Origin: Candidatus Poribacteria bacterium
GTDB lineage: Bacteria; Poribacteria; WGA-4E; WGA-3G
Reading direction: 5' to 3'
DNA: 51,470 nt
NCBI GenBank assembly: GCA_012270795.1
Contig: JAAXHO010000105.1
Location: 1-51,470 of the forward strand
The notes beneath the pieces are model-generated. The model did no database searches. It was not told where the DNA came from and saw only the letters and a program-made list of their open reading frames with translations. Of the stretch, positions 8,375-16,982 are shown piece after piece. The translations under genes were made by a program, and so were the position numbers. Positions within the stretch are counted from its first letter, which is position 1, and each line of letters opens with the position of its first letter.

Positions 8375-8869
8375 TTGACTAATTTAACTCAATACTTTAA
8401 AAAGGCTTTACCACTGTTTGCTATAGCTGTACCAATGTTGTTGCTTGATATCCTAACTAAATGGATTGTACAAGTGAACATACAAGAGGGTGACAGCATA
8501 TCAGTCATTACAGGTTTTTTTTACCTGAGTCATCATAGAAACTCAGGTGCAGCATTCGGCATTCTGGCTAATCAACGGATATTGCTTGTATTAGTAACTA
8601 TCGCTGCTCTTATCTTTATTTTTGTGTATTCATACCGTTATAGAAACAGTAGATGGGTACAAACAGCTCTCGGTTTTGTTCTCGGAGGCGCAGTGGGTAA
8701 CTTTATTGATAGACTATTTTTGGGAGAGGTCGTTGACTTTCTTCAGTTTGGGATTGAAAGTAAGAATCTGTTTTGGCCTACTTTTAACGTAGCCGATGTC
8801 AGCGTTTGCATAGGTGCAGGAATGCTGATCGTTTACCTTTTCCAATTTCAGAAAAGGAATGCAAATTGA
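8375..8869 (+). CDS. lspA: Lipoprotein signal peptidase (signal peptidase II)
   Basis: Inner-membrane aspartic protease that cleaves lipoprotein signal peptides before the lipidated cysteine. The 164-residue protein has four hydrophobic segments, the conserved NSGAAFGIL loop, and the catalytic aspartates in GNFIDR (D112) and FNVADVSV (D141). The TTG start has AAGGA very close and GGATAAGGA further upstream, so the exact start is uncertain. It follows the ileS-like gene by 34 bases, the standard order. Lipoproteins encoded in this window (14605 and 46529 starts) are probable substrates. Confidence 0.94.
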   Translation: MTNLTQYFKKALPLFAIAVPMLLLDILTKWIVQVNIQEGDSISVITGFFYLSHHRNSGAAFGILANQRILLVLVTIAALIFIFVYSYRYRNSRWVQTALGFVLGGAVGNFIDRLFLGEVVDFLQFGIESKNLFWPTFNVADVSVCIGAGMLIVYLFQFQKRNAN

Positions 8870-8934
8870 ACCACACCACCCATAGTTATTGAAATTCATA
8901 TAAGTTTCAGGATTTACTTTATATCTGAAAAGAA

Positions 8935-9053
8935 ACTATGATAGATTATACAATTAATTCTACATTTTGAGTTGTAGGAGCGACCTTTGGTCGCGACCAA
9001 AGGTCGCTCCTACAGAAGATATGTATAATTATTTCAATAATTATACATAATAT
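8935..9053. repeat. Palindromic MITE-like repeat, family 1
   Basis: Intact copy of the family also at 2993 and 11645. The core is a perfect hairpin, GTAGGAGCGACCTTTGGTCG followed by its complement (about 8974-9013), with weaker outer arms (TATGATAGATTATACAATTA, and AATTATTTCAATAATTATAC). It lies between lspA and the next gene. Its transcript would fold into a stable stem that might attenuate or protect mRNA; that role is inference. Confidence 0.75.
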
Positions 9054-9065
9054 TAAGGGAAAAAG

Positions 9066-9623
9066 ATGTTATTACTTAGAAATTACTTGTTTATTCTGGC
9101 AATTCTTACTACTTTTATACTCACACCAACTATACAAGCACAAGAAACTCATAAGCATGAGGAAGAATACCATGAAAGTGCCTTGAGACGGTTTGAAATT
9201 GTTACGTTAAGTTCACTTCCATTTACAGCTATTCATAGTTATTTCGGGGTTCGGGGTGTAAGAATGATTCAGGACAGTAAAATTGCACCGGTTTTGTCAC
9301 CGCAAAATTATCGTGTAATGGGTATTTGTGCTGTATCGTTGTCCCTGTTTATCGGTATTTGGGACTGGTATCATACGCGTGATGTTGACAGGTCTGCCCC
9401 GAGTATTCCTGAGTACAAACCCCCTACACCTCCTTCTGAGGATGAACTACCACCAGATGGTACAATTACAGGAATCGGGGGAAATGGACCAAATGCGAAT
9501 GTCCACGCAAAATCGATATTCTATAGACGATCCTCACAACCACTGAGATTCACACAACTAAATGAGTGGACGACTGAAACTGTTGATAGTATTTATATTC
9601 CGTTCTTTCAAATACGTTTCTAA
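9066..9623 (+). CDS. Exported protein of unknown function
   Basis: A 185-residue protein with a probable signal peptide (residues 1-25; a hydrophobic stretch ending TIQAQ). A second hydrophobic stretch near residues 82-99 (YRVMGICAVSLSLFIGIWDW) may be a membrane helix. A proline-rich segment follows (PPTPPSEDELPPDG). I do not recognise a family. The start follows an AAGGGAAAAAG ribosome-binding region just downstream of the repeat. The position between lspA and fmt suggests it belongs to the same transcript, but gives no clear function. Confidence 0.7.
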   Translation: MLLLRNYLFILAILTTFILTPTIQAQETHKHEEEYHESALRRFEIVTLSSLPFTAIHSYFGVRGVRMIQDSKIAPVLSPQNYRVMGICAVSLSLFIGIWDWYHTRDVDRSAPSIPEYKPPTPPSEDELPPDGTITGIGGNGPNANVHAKSIFYRRSSQPLRFTQLNEWTTETVDSIYIPFFQIRF

Positions 9624-9674
9624 TTCACATATAGATGCGGACAATAATTGGAGAAACATAGGTAGTTTACAAAT

Positions 9675-10637
9675 ATGCGTGTAATCTATATGGGCACAAG
9701 TGAATTTGCTATTCCTGCGCTAAACAAACTCATTGCCTATGACATTGAAATTTTATGTGTCGTCACACAACCTGACCGTCCCAGTGGGAGAGGAAGAAAA
9801 TTAACACCTTCTCCTGTGAAAAAAGTTGCATTAGAAAATAACTTATCAATTTTCCAACCTGAGAAAGTCAGAAAACCGGAGTTTGTAAATGTTATTAAAC
9901 AGTTGGAACCTGATGTTATTATTGTTGCAGCCTTCGGGCAGCTCTTACCCCAATCAGTGTTAGACATCCCCCTATGTGGTGTTATAAATCTGCATCCTTC
10001 CCTGTTACCGAAATATAGAGGGGCAGCCCCAATTCAATGGGCAATTATCAATGGGGAAATAGAAACGGGTATTACGCTTATGTTATTAGACGCTGGAGAA
10101 GATACTGGTGATATAATATGTGCAGAACGAATCCAAATCGGACTTGAGGATACAGCAGAAAATTTACAATTTCAACTGGCAGAAGTTGGAGGAAAATTAC
10201 TAATTGATGTTTTGGAAAACATCCCAAATGGACAACCACCACCTGCAATACCTCAGAAGCACGATGAAGCAACACATGCACCACGATTGACAAAAGACAT
10301 TGGACAAATTGATTGGAACGAATCCGCTATGAATATTCATAATCTTGTTAGGGGTACTTCTGGCTGGCCTGGGGCATTTACGAATTTTCGTCAAGGAACT
10401 CTACTTAAGATTATACAAACTCTTCCTCTGCTAAACACACAAAAAAAGGTTGTTAGCACAAGACAGGAAGAACCTGGTACTATTCAATTCACAACAGATG
10501 GAAAACTAATTGTTGTAACCAAAAACGGAGAAATTGAGTTAATTCATGTCCAACCTGCAACAAAAAAAGTAATGTCAGCAAAAGACTTCGTTAATGGTTA
10601 TAGAATAAAATCAGGAGAACGTTTTGCAGAAATATGA
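9675..10637 (+). CDS. fmt: Methionyl-tRNA formyltransferase
   Basis: Transfers a formyl group from 10-formyl-tetrahydrofolate to initiator Met-tRNA. The 320-residue protein shows the N-terminal transferase fold (MGTSEFAIPAL; VTQPDRPSGRGRK), the catalytic region (NLHPSLLPKYRGAAPIQWAI) and the GEDTGDI motif. The C-terminal tRNA-binding domain starts near NLVRGTSGWPGAF. No def (peptide deformylase) gene is adjacent, unlike the common def-fmt pair. fmt-PASTA-rpe here resembles a shortened form of the fmt-rsmB-stp-prkC-rsgA-rpe cluster of Firmicutes. Confidence 0.95.
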   Translation: MRVIYMGTSEFAIPALNKLIAYDIEILCVVTQPDRPSGRGRKLTPSPVKKVALENNLSIFQPEKVRKPEFVNVIKQLEPDVIIVAAFGQLLPQSVLDIPLCGVINLHPSLLPKYRGAAPIQWAIINGEIETGITLMLLDAGEDTGDIICAERIQIGLEDTAENLQFQLAEVGGKLLIDVLENIPNGQPPPAIPQKHDEATHAPRLTKDIGQIDWNESAMNIHNLVRGTSGWPGAFTNFRQGTLLKIIQTLPLLNTQKKVVSTRQEEPGTIQFTTDGKLIVVTKNGEIELIHVQPATKKVMSAKDFVNGYRIKSGERFAEI

Positions 10638-10670
10638 TATTTTTTGAGAGTATTATTCGGGGTATAAGAG

Positions 10671-11642
10671 ATGGGACTGAATAAACTAAACAAAACATTG
10701 TGGGGTATGGTTAAAGTCGCTATCTATTGCTTAATAGTGATGGGTATTGTGGGTTCCTTGACTCTTTTTGTTGTTATTCCACAGTGGGTTAAGTCAACAG
10801 AAGTTCTGGTACCAAACATCGTCGGTAAAACTTTTTTCCAAGCAGTTCATGCGCTTAACACTGCTGGATTAAGCGTGGAGAAAATGATTCAAGAAGCAAG
10901 CAGCCCTAAACCGATAGGTAGTGTTGTGGATCAAGATCCACCTGCAAACTTTAGTATCAAACCAGATCACAAAGTCAGAATTACTGTGAGTGTTGGAGCA
11001 AAGTTAACTCATGTTCCATCCGTTATTGGAAAATCAGAGGATGCCGCACACGAAACCCTAAAAAACGCGGGGTACCTTCCAACTTCTGTAGCACATGTCC
11101 ATTCGGACAATTATTTACCCGATACAGTAATTGCACAGAATCCTGCAGAAGGTCAACTTGCCGAACGCGATGCAAAAGTGAATCTATTGGTAAGTCTTGG
11201 TAGAAAACCCAAATACATACAATTGCCCGATTTACAGAACGAACCTATCAATGAGGTTTTACCTGTATTAGAAGCACTCGGTTTGTATGTAGAAATTAAA
11301 ATTGGTCCTCATCCAATAGTACAATCAGGTAACATTATTACGCATGAAAAGCTCGTTAGAACAGGAGATGTGATTACGCTTGAAGTCAGTGGAAAAAACG
11401 ATCAATCTGACAAAGTAGGTCGATTGTTAACGCACAAACACACTGTAAGTGACGAAGGCACACGTTCCTTGGCTGTGAAGATCGTAGTCGTTGATGACTA
11501 TGGTAACCGTAAAGTCTTAGAGGGCTCTTACTCCCCTGGAACCGTAATTGATTTAGAAAATCGAAGAGTTAAAGTTTTCGGTCCAACTGTTGTGATTGTT
11601 TTTGAAGATAACAAGAAAATATATGAGCGGCATTATCAGTAG
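10671..11642 (+). CDS. Membrane-anchored PASTA-domain protein without kinase domain
   Basis: A 323-residue protein with one N-terminal membrane helix (about residues 16-38), then extracytoplasmic PASTA repeats: VPNIVGKTFFQAVHALNTAGL..., VPSVIGKSEDAAHETLKNAGY... and a third, weaker one (LPDLQNEPINEVLPVLEALGL). A unique C-terminal domain of about 75 residues follows (region starting LLTHKHTV). PASTA domains bind muropeptides or beta-lactams in Ser/Thr kinases and PBPs. Here no kinase or transpeptidase domain is present, so it may be a cell-wall sensor or scaffold. Its place between fmt and rpe matches that of PrkC-type kinases in other phyla. Confidence 0.88.
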   Translation: MGLNKLNKTLWGMVKVAIYCLIVMGIVGSLTLFVVIPQWVKSTEVLVPNIVGKTFFQAVHALNTAGLSVEKMIQEASSPKPIGSVVDQDPPANFSIKPDHKVRITVSVGAKLTHVPSVIGKSEDAAHETLKNAGYLPTSVAHVHSDNYLPDTVIAQNPAEGQLAERDAKVNLLVSLGRKPKYIQLPDLQNEPINEVLPVLEALGLYVEIKIGPHPIVQSGNIITHEKLVRTGDVITLEVSGKNDQSDKVGRLLTHKHTVSDEGTRSLAVKIVVVDDYGNRKVLEGSYSPGTVIDLENRRVKVFGPTVVIVFEDNKKIYERHYQ

Positions 11643-11644
11643 CT

Positions 11645-11760
11645 TATGGTGAAATATGGAAAGAATTATACACATCTTCTGTAGGAGCGACCTCTGGTCG
11701 CGACCGGGAGGTCGCTCCTACCTGCGAAAGTGTGTAATTAATTCCATAATCTACCATAGT
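11645..11760. repeat. Palindromic MITE-like repeat, family 1 (intact)
   Basis: Best preserved copy. The terminal arms TATGGTGAAATATGG and the complement of TATGGTAGATTATGG enclose a central hairpin GTAGGAGCGACC...GGTCGCTCCTAC (about 11682-11721). The copy at 2993 is the reverse-oriented form of this sequence with an insertion. It lies between the PASTA gene and rpe. Non-autonomous: no transposase in the window. Confidence 0.8.
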
Positions 11761-11801
11761 TGTTATTTGCACAGGGACAAGTAAACCACAAAAATTAATG
11801 G

Positions 11802-12473
11802 ATGAACAATCTATACAAGAATAGTCCAAAAATAGCACCTTCATTATTAGCAGCAGACTTTAGTCAAATGTCTAATGAGATAGAACGCGTTATTGACGCA
11901 GGTGCAGACTTACTTCATTTTGATGTTATGGATGGAGATTTTGTTCCAAACTTCGGAATAAGTCCACTCATGATCGCATCTGTTCGTAACAAAACAGATG
12001 TGCCATTTGATGTACATATTATGGTTAAACATCCGCTCCGCTATATCAATGCTTTAGTTGATGCTGGTTCAGACATGATTACCTTTCATGTTGAGAGTGA
12101 TGACGAAACGGAAGCAGTAATTGCATCAATCAAAACACACAATATTGGAGTGGGTTTAGCCTTTTCGCCTAATACACAGACTCACGAAGTCATCCCGTAT
12201 ATTTCAGAATTAGACCTTGTTTTACCTATGAGTGTTGAACCAGGATTCGGAGGACAAACTTTCATATCAGATACCTATACCAAAATAAGTGAGATAAAGC
12301 AGGTTATAGATGATATGGACAATACCCCAGAAATTTCTGTTGATGGAGGCGTAACAACGGAAACTGCTCCGCTTGCTATTCAATCTGGCGCGTCTATCCT
12401 TGTTGCTGGTACAGCTATATTCCGTAGCGAAAATCCAAAGAAAGCTATCAACCAACTCCGAACAATAGAGTAA
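11802..12473 (+). CDS. rpe: Ribulose-phosphate 3-epimerase
   Basis: Interconverts ribulose-5-phosphate and xylulose-5-phosphate in the pentose phosphate pathway. The 223-residue TIM-barrel protein has IAPSLLAADF at the N-terminus, HFDVMDGDFVPN with catalytic Asp, FDVHIMV, MSVEPGFGGQTF and the C-terminal Asp in SVDGGVTTETA, then GASILVAGTAIF. No strong Shine-Dalgarno is visible before the ATG at 11802. Confidence 0.95.
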   Translation: MNNLYKNSPKIAPSLLAADFSQMSNEIERVIDAGADLLHFDVMDGDFVPNFGISPLMIASVRNKTDVPFDVHIMVKHPLRYINALVDAGSDMITFHVESDDETEAVIASIKTHNIGVGLAFSPNTQTHEVIPYISELDLVLPMSVEPGFGGQTFISDTYTKISEIKQVIDDMDNTPEISVDGGVTTETAPLAIQSGASILVAGTAIFRSENPKKAINQLRTIE

Positions 12474-12499
12474 AGTGGTTTTCACAGACGCTTTTATAA

Positions 12500-13216
12500 A
12501 TGCACACATTCTATGTTCCGAAATCCCAAATCAATGACCAAGTTTCTATTTCAGGTTCAGAACATCACCATTTACGTAATGGACTACGATTAAGACCAAA
12601 TGAAAAAGTCAGAATTATTGACGGAGAAGGGAGTGTTTGTATTGCGAAAGTGATTCGTATAGGCTCTGAATCTTCGCATGCAAGAGTTCTCAGTCACAAA
12701 TTTCATGAGAGAAAAACACCCCTAATTACCCTTTTTCAAGGTGTGCCGAAGAATGATAAAATGACACAAATTTTGCAGAAAACAACCGAACTCGGTGTGA
12801 CAGAGATTGTGCCAATATCAACAGAACGGTCATTACAAGAACCGAGTAAGAATAGAATTGAACGATGGGAACGGATAGTGATTTCCGCAACAAAGCAATG
12901 TAAACGGGTCTGGTTGCCGAGATTATGTGATATAAAGCCCCTTGGAGAATGTCTAAACAATTTTCAAACCTATAATCTTAGTTTGCTTTTGTGGGAAAAC
13001 GAGACAGAACAACATATAAAATCGGTTTTACAACGGGCAACAAATTTAGAATCAATCGCAATTTTAGTTGGTCCAGAAGGTGGTTTAACTGATAAAGAAG
13101 CAAATGATGTAATAAAATGTGGATGTGTCCCTGTTTCACTTGGTACAAATATCTTGAGAACCGAAACCGCAGCGATTGCAAGCATTGTAATCGTTGCTTA
13201 TGAATGCCAAATATAA
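12500..13216 (+). CDS. rsmE: 16S rRNA m3U1498 methyltransferase RsmE
   Basis: SPOUT-class methyltransferase acting on U1498 of 16S rRNA. The 238-residue protein has the N-terminal PUA-like part (SGSEHHHLRNGLRLRPNEKV) and the trefoil-knot catalytic domain (KTTELGVTEIVPISTERS, LVGPEGGLTDKEA, SLGTNILRTETAA). It is followed after 12 bases by mtaB, a pairing seen in many bacteria. Confidence 0.94.
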   Translation: MHTFYVPKSQINDQVSISGSEHHHLRNGLRLRPNEKVRIIDGEGSVCIAKVIRIGSESSHARVLSHKFHERKTPLITLFQGVPKNDKMTQILQKTTELGVTEIVPISTERSLQEPSKNRIERWERIVISATKQCKRVWLPRLCDIKPLGECLNNFQTYNLSLLLWENETEQHIKSVLQRATNLESIAILVGPEGGLTDKEANDVIKCGCVPVSLGTNILRTETAAIASIVIVAYECQI

Positions 13217-13228
13217 TCTGAAGAAAAC

Positions 13229-14542
13229 ATGAAAACTGCAAAACTTATTACGATGGGTTGTAAAGTCAATCAATACGACACACAATCAATGCGTGAAACT
13301 CTTCTCAGCAATGGATATACGGTTGTTGATGAAGCTCAACCCGCTGACTTATATCTCATTAACACATGCACGGTTACAAATGCTGCTGACCAAAAGGCAA
13401 GACAGACTATCCGGAAGGCTATTCGTCAAAATCCGAACGCGGATATCTTTGTCACCGGTTGTTATGCTGAAAGTGATAGGAAAACAATAGAGCAAATCCC
13501 GGGTGTGACGTTTGTGTTTGGTAACCGTGAGAAAGCCGATATTCAAATCTATCTTGACAAGTTACGTGCTAAATCACTCCTTCAGATAGCACCTATCCAA
13601 CATGATGCCATTCGGGAACATGCCCGTTTTAGCAGTGGTGTAAGCAATGCTGGCAAACGCACCCGCGCCCTCATCAAAGTTCAAGACGGTTGCAGTGCTT
13701 TCTGTACCTATTGCATCATACCTTATGTGCGTGGAAGAATGACAAGTCGTCCACTTGCTGATATAGAAGAAGAAGCACAACGTATTGCAGAGAGTGGGAT
13801 AAAGGAAATTGTTATAACAGGTGTCCATCTTGGTGCTTACGGGCAAGACACAGGTAGAGATAAGAATATTGCCGACATAATAGAACACATACATGATATT
13901 GACGGTATTGAACGGATCCGCTTTAGTTCTATTGAACCGATGTATTTCCCAGATATTCTGGTAGAACGTATGTCTGCTCTCCCCAAGTGCATGCCACATT
14001 TTCATCTTCCAATTCAATCTGGCTCTGATAGAGTGCTACGCAGTATGCAAAGACGTTACACAACTCAGCAGTTTGCCCAACTTGTTGATAAACTGCGCAC
14101 TCAATTTACTGACGATGTTGGTATTACAACCGACATTATGGTTGGCTTCCCAGGGGAAACTAATTCCGATTTTCATGATTCACTTCAGTTCGTCAAGAAG
14201 ATAGGTTTTAGCCAGCTACATGTTTTTCGTTATTCCCCCAGAAAAGGCACACCTGCAGCGTCATATCCCGATCAAGTTCCTCCCCATATTTTATCATCAC
14301 GTAGTAGTGAAATGATCCAATTGGGTAAAGAACTTAGTACTACATTTCGTCAACGGATGCTGGGTAAATATAAACGCATATTAGTTGAGGATAATAAGGA
14401 CGGTGAGAATCAACTACTTGCTGGTTTCACTGAAAACTATCTACGGGTTCTTGTTGACGTTCCAGAATCAGCGATCAATCACATTCTAAAGATCAAGTTA
14501 ACTACCTTGGATAGTGAATATGTCTATGGTGAATGTGCATAA
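13229..14542 (+). CDS. mtaB: tRNA t6A37 methylthiotransferase MtaB
   Basis: Radical-SAM enzyme that adds a methylthio group to t6A at position 37 of tRNAs. The 437-residue protein has the N-terminal UPF0004 domain with three Fe-S cysteines (MGCKVNQY, NTCTV, TGCYAES), the radical-SAM triad C155-x3-C159-x2-C162 (DGCSAFCTYC), and a C-terminal TRAM-like region. The GCKVNQYDTQ start is more like MtaB than MiaB or RimO. It is encoded directly after rsmE. Confidence 0.93.
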   Translation: MKTAKLITMGCKVNQYDTQSMRETLLSNGYTVVDEAQPADLYLINTCTVTNAADQKARQTIRKAIRQNPNADIFVTGCYAESDRKTIEQIPGVTFVFGNREKADIQIYLDKLRAKSLLQIAPIQHDAIREHARFSSGVSNAGKRTRALIKVQDGCSAFCTYCIIPYVRGRMTSRPLADIEEEAQRIAESGIKEIVITGVHLGAYGQDTGRDKNIADIIEHIHDIDGIERIRFSSIEPMYFPDILVERMSALPKCMPHFHLPIQSGSDRVLRSMQRRYTTQQFAQLVDKLRTQFTDDVGITTDIMVGFPGETNSDFHDSLQFVKKIGFSQLHVFRYSPRKGTPAASYPDQVPPHILSSRSSEMIQLGKELSTTFRQRMLGKYKRILVEDNKDGENQLLAGFTENYLRVLVDVPESAINHILKIKLTTLDSEYVYGECA

Positions 14543-14604
14543 AGTCTATAACCCTTTTTCAGAAAGAAATTAATCACAATATATTTTGGAGGAACAATTT
14601 GTTA

Positions 14605-15672
14605 ATGATGAGAAAATCGTTTTTGTTGTTTGTTTTGATTATAGCAATTTCTGGGTGTGAGACAATTACAGATACAGTGGTACTACCCCCCGATATGTCC
14701 GAACCAGAACCACTGAAAGTGATGACCTATAATGTATATGTTGGCAGCAGTGCCGACCCTCTCTTGTCCGTTGAGGACTTTTTCCAAGTGCCGGGTGAAG
14801 TCGCGAATATATATAATAATGTCATCGCAGCAGATTTTCCGGGTCGTGCTGCTGGAATTGCCAAAATTATAGGAACGCATCAACCACATCTGATCGGCTT
14901 GCAAGAGATTTCACTGATCCGATTACAAAACCCTGGAGATTTTCTTCCTGACAATCCGACACTTGCAGAAGAAGTTTTCATGGATTATCTCCAAATTTTG
15001 ATGGATGCGCTTCGGAGTGAAGGATTAAGCTATCAGGTTGCTGCCCAAGTAGAAAACCTTGATATTGAAATGCCGATGATCTTGGACTCCGCTTTTGTTG
15101 ATGTTAGACTGACTGATTATGATGTCATTCTCGCGCGTAGCGATGTTGAAATTTCACGACCAACAAGTGCAAACTATACAAATGCACTGACTATTGATAT
15201 GTTCGGATTGGAGATACAAAGAGGATATGCTGCTGTAGATGCCACTGTTTCAGGTGTGACTTACCGTGTTGTTAACACACATTTAGAAGCAACTACTGAA
15301 GTGAATCGCGTTGCACAAACTCAGGAATTGATTGATATTCTTTCTAATGAAGACCTTCCTATCATTATGTTGGGTGACTTCAATACGAGGGCAACGGAAG
15401 GCACTGGTTATAACATGATTATTTCCGCAGGATATGTTGACCTTTGGCAAACAGATTCTGAAGGAACAGGAAATACCTGCTGTCAAGACAGCGACATTCT
15501 GAATCCTGTGAGTGATCTTACGGTTCGGATTGATCAAATATTCGTCCGTAATTTCCATCATCCATATACTGTCGTTACACAGACCGTAGGTGATAAGGCA
15601 GAAGATAAATTAGACTCTGGTTTGTGGCCCTCAAATCATGCCGGTGTTCTTGCTGCAATTACATTTGAGTAG
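14605..15672 (+). CDS. Lipoprotein of the endonuclease/exonuclease/phosphatase family
   Basis: The frame is open from 14533, but GGAGGA at 14588-14593 points to the ATG at 14605 (or TTG at 14599). This gives a signal sequence with lipobox AISGC and about 355 residues. The DNase-I-like fold is shown by MTYNVY, GLQEIS (metal-binding Glu), NTHLEA, LGDFNT and the C-terminal SNHAG catalytic His. Substrates in this superfamily include DNA, phospholipids and phosphoinositides, so the true substrate is open. Secretion and lipidation would place it on the cell surface or in the periplasm. Confidence 0.85.
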   Translation: MMRKSFLLFVLIIAISGCETITDTVVLPPDMSEPEPLKVMTYNVYVGSSADPLLSVEDFFQVPGEVANIYNNVIAADFPGRAAGIAKIIGTHQPHLIGLQEISLIRLQNPGDFLPDNPTLAEEVFMDYLQILMDALRSEGLSYQVAAQVENLDIEMPMILDSAFVDVRLTDYDVILARSDVEISRPTSANYTNALTIDMFGLEIQRGYAAVDATVSGVTYRVVNTHLEATTEVNRVAQTQELIDILSNEDLPIIMLGDFNTRATEGTGYNMIISAGYVDLWQTDSEGTGNTCCQDSDILNPVSDLTVRIDQIFVRNFHHPYTVVTQTVGDKAEDKLDSGLWPSNHAGVLAAITFE

Positions 15673-15690
15673 CAATATTCAATCAAAGAA

Positions 15691-15842
15691 ACCCGAGTTG
15701 CTCCCGATTATTTGTTGGAGGGGTTTCTAACCCCGATTTCTTGAGCAAAAATCTGTCCAATCGGGGTTAGAAACCCCTCCAACAAATAATCGGGGTTGGA
15801 AACCCCTCCAACAAATAATCGGGGTTAGAAACCCCTCCAACA
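15691..15842. repeat. Palindromic repeat family 2 with extra tandem right arms
   Basis: The hairpin TGTTGGAGGGGTTTCTAACC ... complement (15713-15785) is followed by two further tandem copies of the right arm (about 15784-15812 and 15813-15841), period 29 bases. The left flank ACCCGAGTTGCTCCCGATT resembles the outer arm of the copy at 45627. The same palindrome occurs at 39738-39810 and 45650-45748. No gene lies in this stretch between the EEP lipoprotein and the SDR. Confidence 0.8.
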
Positions 15843-15881
15843 ATGATGCTTTGAGACAATTGAATGCCTCTGTTAAATTAT

Positions 15882-15990
15882 GGTTGTGTAAAGTTTGGTT
15901 TCTTGTCTGAACCAGGATTAGCAGGATTTTCAAATCAAGAAATCCTGAAAATCCTGGTTCAGACACATGCCAAAAACTTTACACACCCCA
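15882..15990. repeat. Palindromic repeat with GTGTAAAGTTT termini
   Basis: The terminal inverted repeat TGTGTAAAGTTT (about 15885-15896) pairs with AAACTTTACACA near 15976-15987. An inner hairpin is formed by TCTGAACCAGGATT and AATCCTGGTTCAGA (about 15906-15963). Only one copy is in the window. It probably is a MITE-like element or a strong transcript hairpin upstream of the SDR gene. Confidence 0.65.
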
Positions 15991-16099
15991 TGTCATTTTA
16001 AACCTTGACAACAAAATACAAAACAGGTATACTTAACCACGTAAGACAGAATCTTCAATTTTGAAAGGGTTAGGCAAATTGTTGCCTATTTTAGATAAT

Positions 16100-16891
16100 A
16101 TGAATCTTGGACTTACGGGTAAAATTGCAGTTGTAGGAGCATCTAGTAAAGGGCTTGGGAAAGCAATTGCACTCGGTCTTGCACAAGAAGGGGCAAAAGT
16201 TGCCATCTGTGCAAGAAACAGTGGGACACTTGAAGAAACTGCAACACATATTCGTAACGCCACGGGTTCCGAAGTGTTAGCAGTACCAACCGATGTCAGT
16301 AAATTAGATCAGGTAGAAACTCTAATAGGAAAAGTATTATCTCACTTTGGTGGAATTGATATTCTGGTTAACAACGCTGGCGGACCAAGAGCAGGCAGGT
16401 TTGATGATCTTTTAGAAGAAGACTATCACACTGCAGTGCATCTAAATTTGATGAGTACCATCAATTTATGTCGGTCTGTTGTTCCAATTATGCGTCGACG
16501 AGGAAGCGGCAGGATAATCAATCTCACTTCAGTCTCAGTTAAACAGCCCGTTGATGGCCTCATGCTGTCAAATATGGCACGAACAGGTGTCATTGGATTC
16601 GCAAAAACGCTTGCAACAGAACTTGCACCAGATAATATTCTGGTCAACAACGTATGTCCTGGTATCATCTTCACCGACAGAATAAAGCAGTTGGCAACAG
16701 TTCGTGCAGAAGAAGCGGGGATTTCTTACGAAGCTACGCTTGAAAAAATGACAGCAGATATACCTCTTGGGAGAATTGGGGATCCAGAAGAATTCGCAAA
16801 CTTGGTCGTTTTTCTCGCTTCAGAAAAAGCGAGTTATATCACGGGAACTACTATTCAAGCAGACGGTGGTATGGTAAAATCGTTACTCTAA
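16100..16891 (+). CDS. SDR-family oxidoreductase lacking the canonical Tyr-x3-Lys
   Basis: Rossmann-fold protein starting at MNLGLTGKIAVVGASSKGLG. The frame is open from a TTG at 16061, with another TTG at 16082; the ATG at 16100 fits homology best, although its ribosome-binding site is weak. Cofactor motifs GASSKGLG and NNAGG are present. At the catalytic position LTSVSVKQPVDGLMLSNMARTGVIGFAKTL is read (positions about 16522-16614), with Ser-Asn...Arg instead of Tyr-x3-Lys. This resembles the BKR-like SDR subgroup known to deviate from the usual tetrad. The C-terminus (GTTIQADGGMVKS) is normal. Substrate unknown. Confidence 0.85.
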   Translation: MNLGLTGKIAVVGASSKGLGKAIALGLAQEGAKVAICARNSGTLEETATHIRNATGSEVLAVPTDVSKLDQVETLIGKVLSHFGGIDILVNNAGGPRAGRFDDLLEEDYHTAVHLNLMSTINLCRSVVPIMRRRGSGRIINLTSVSVKQPVDGLMLSNMARTGVIGFAKTLATELAPDNILVNNVCPGIIFTDRIKQLATVRAEEAGISYEATLEKMTADIPLGRIGDPEEFANLVVFLASEKASYITGTTIQADGGMVKSLL

Positions 16892-16982
16892 TCAGTTGGT
16901 AGTTAGCACGTAAAGGAAGTAGACAAAATATTAAACTTCAGTTGCTAAGACTTAGCTACTGACTGCTAATAATATATGTATA

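Noticed and set aside
15713-15842. Hairpin considered as an intrinsic terminator after the EEP lipoprotein gene
   Set aside because: There is no T-run after the stem and the same sequence occurs at unrelated sites; it is better explained as a mobile repeat.
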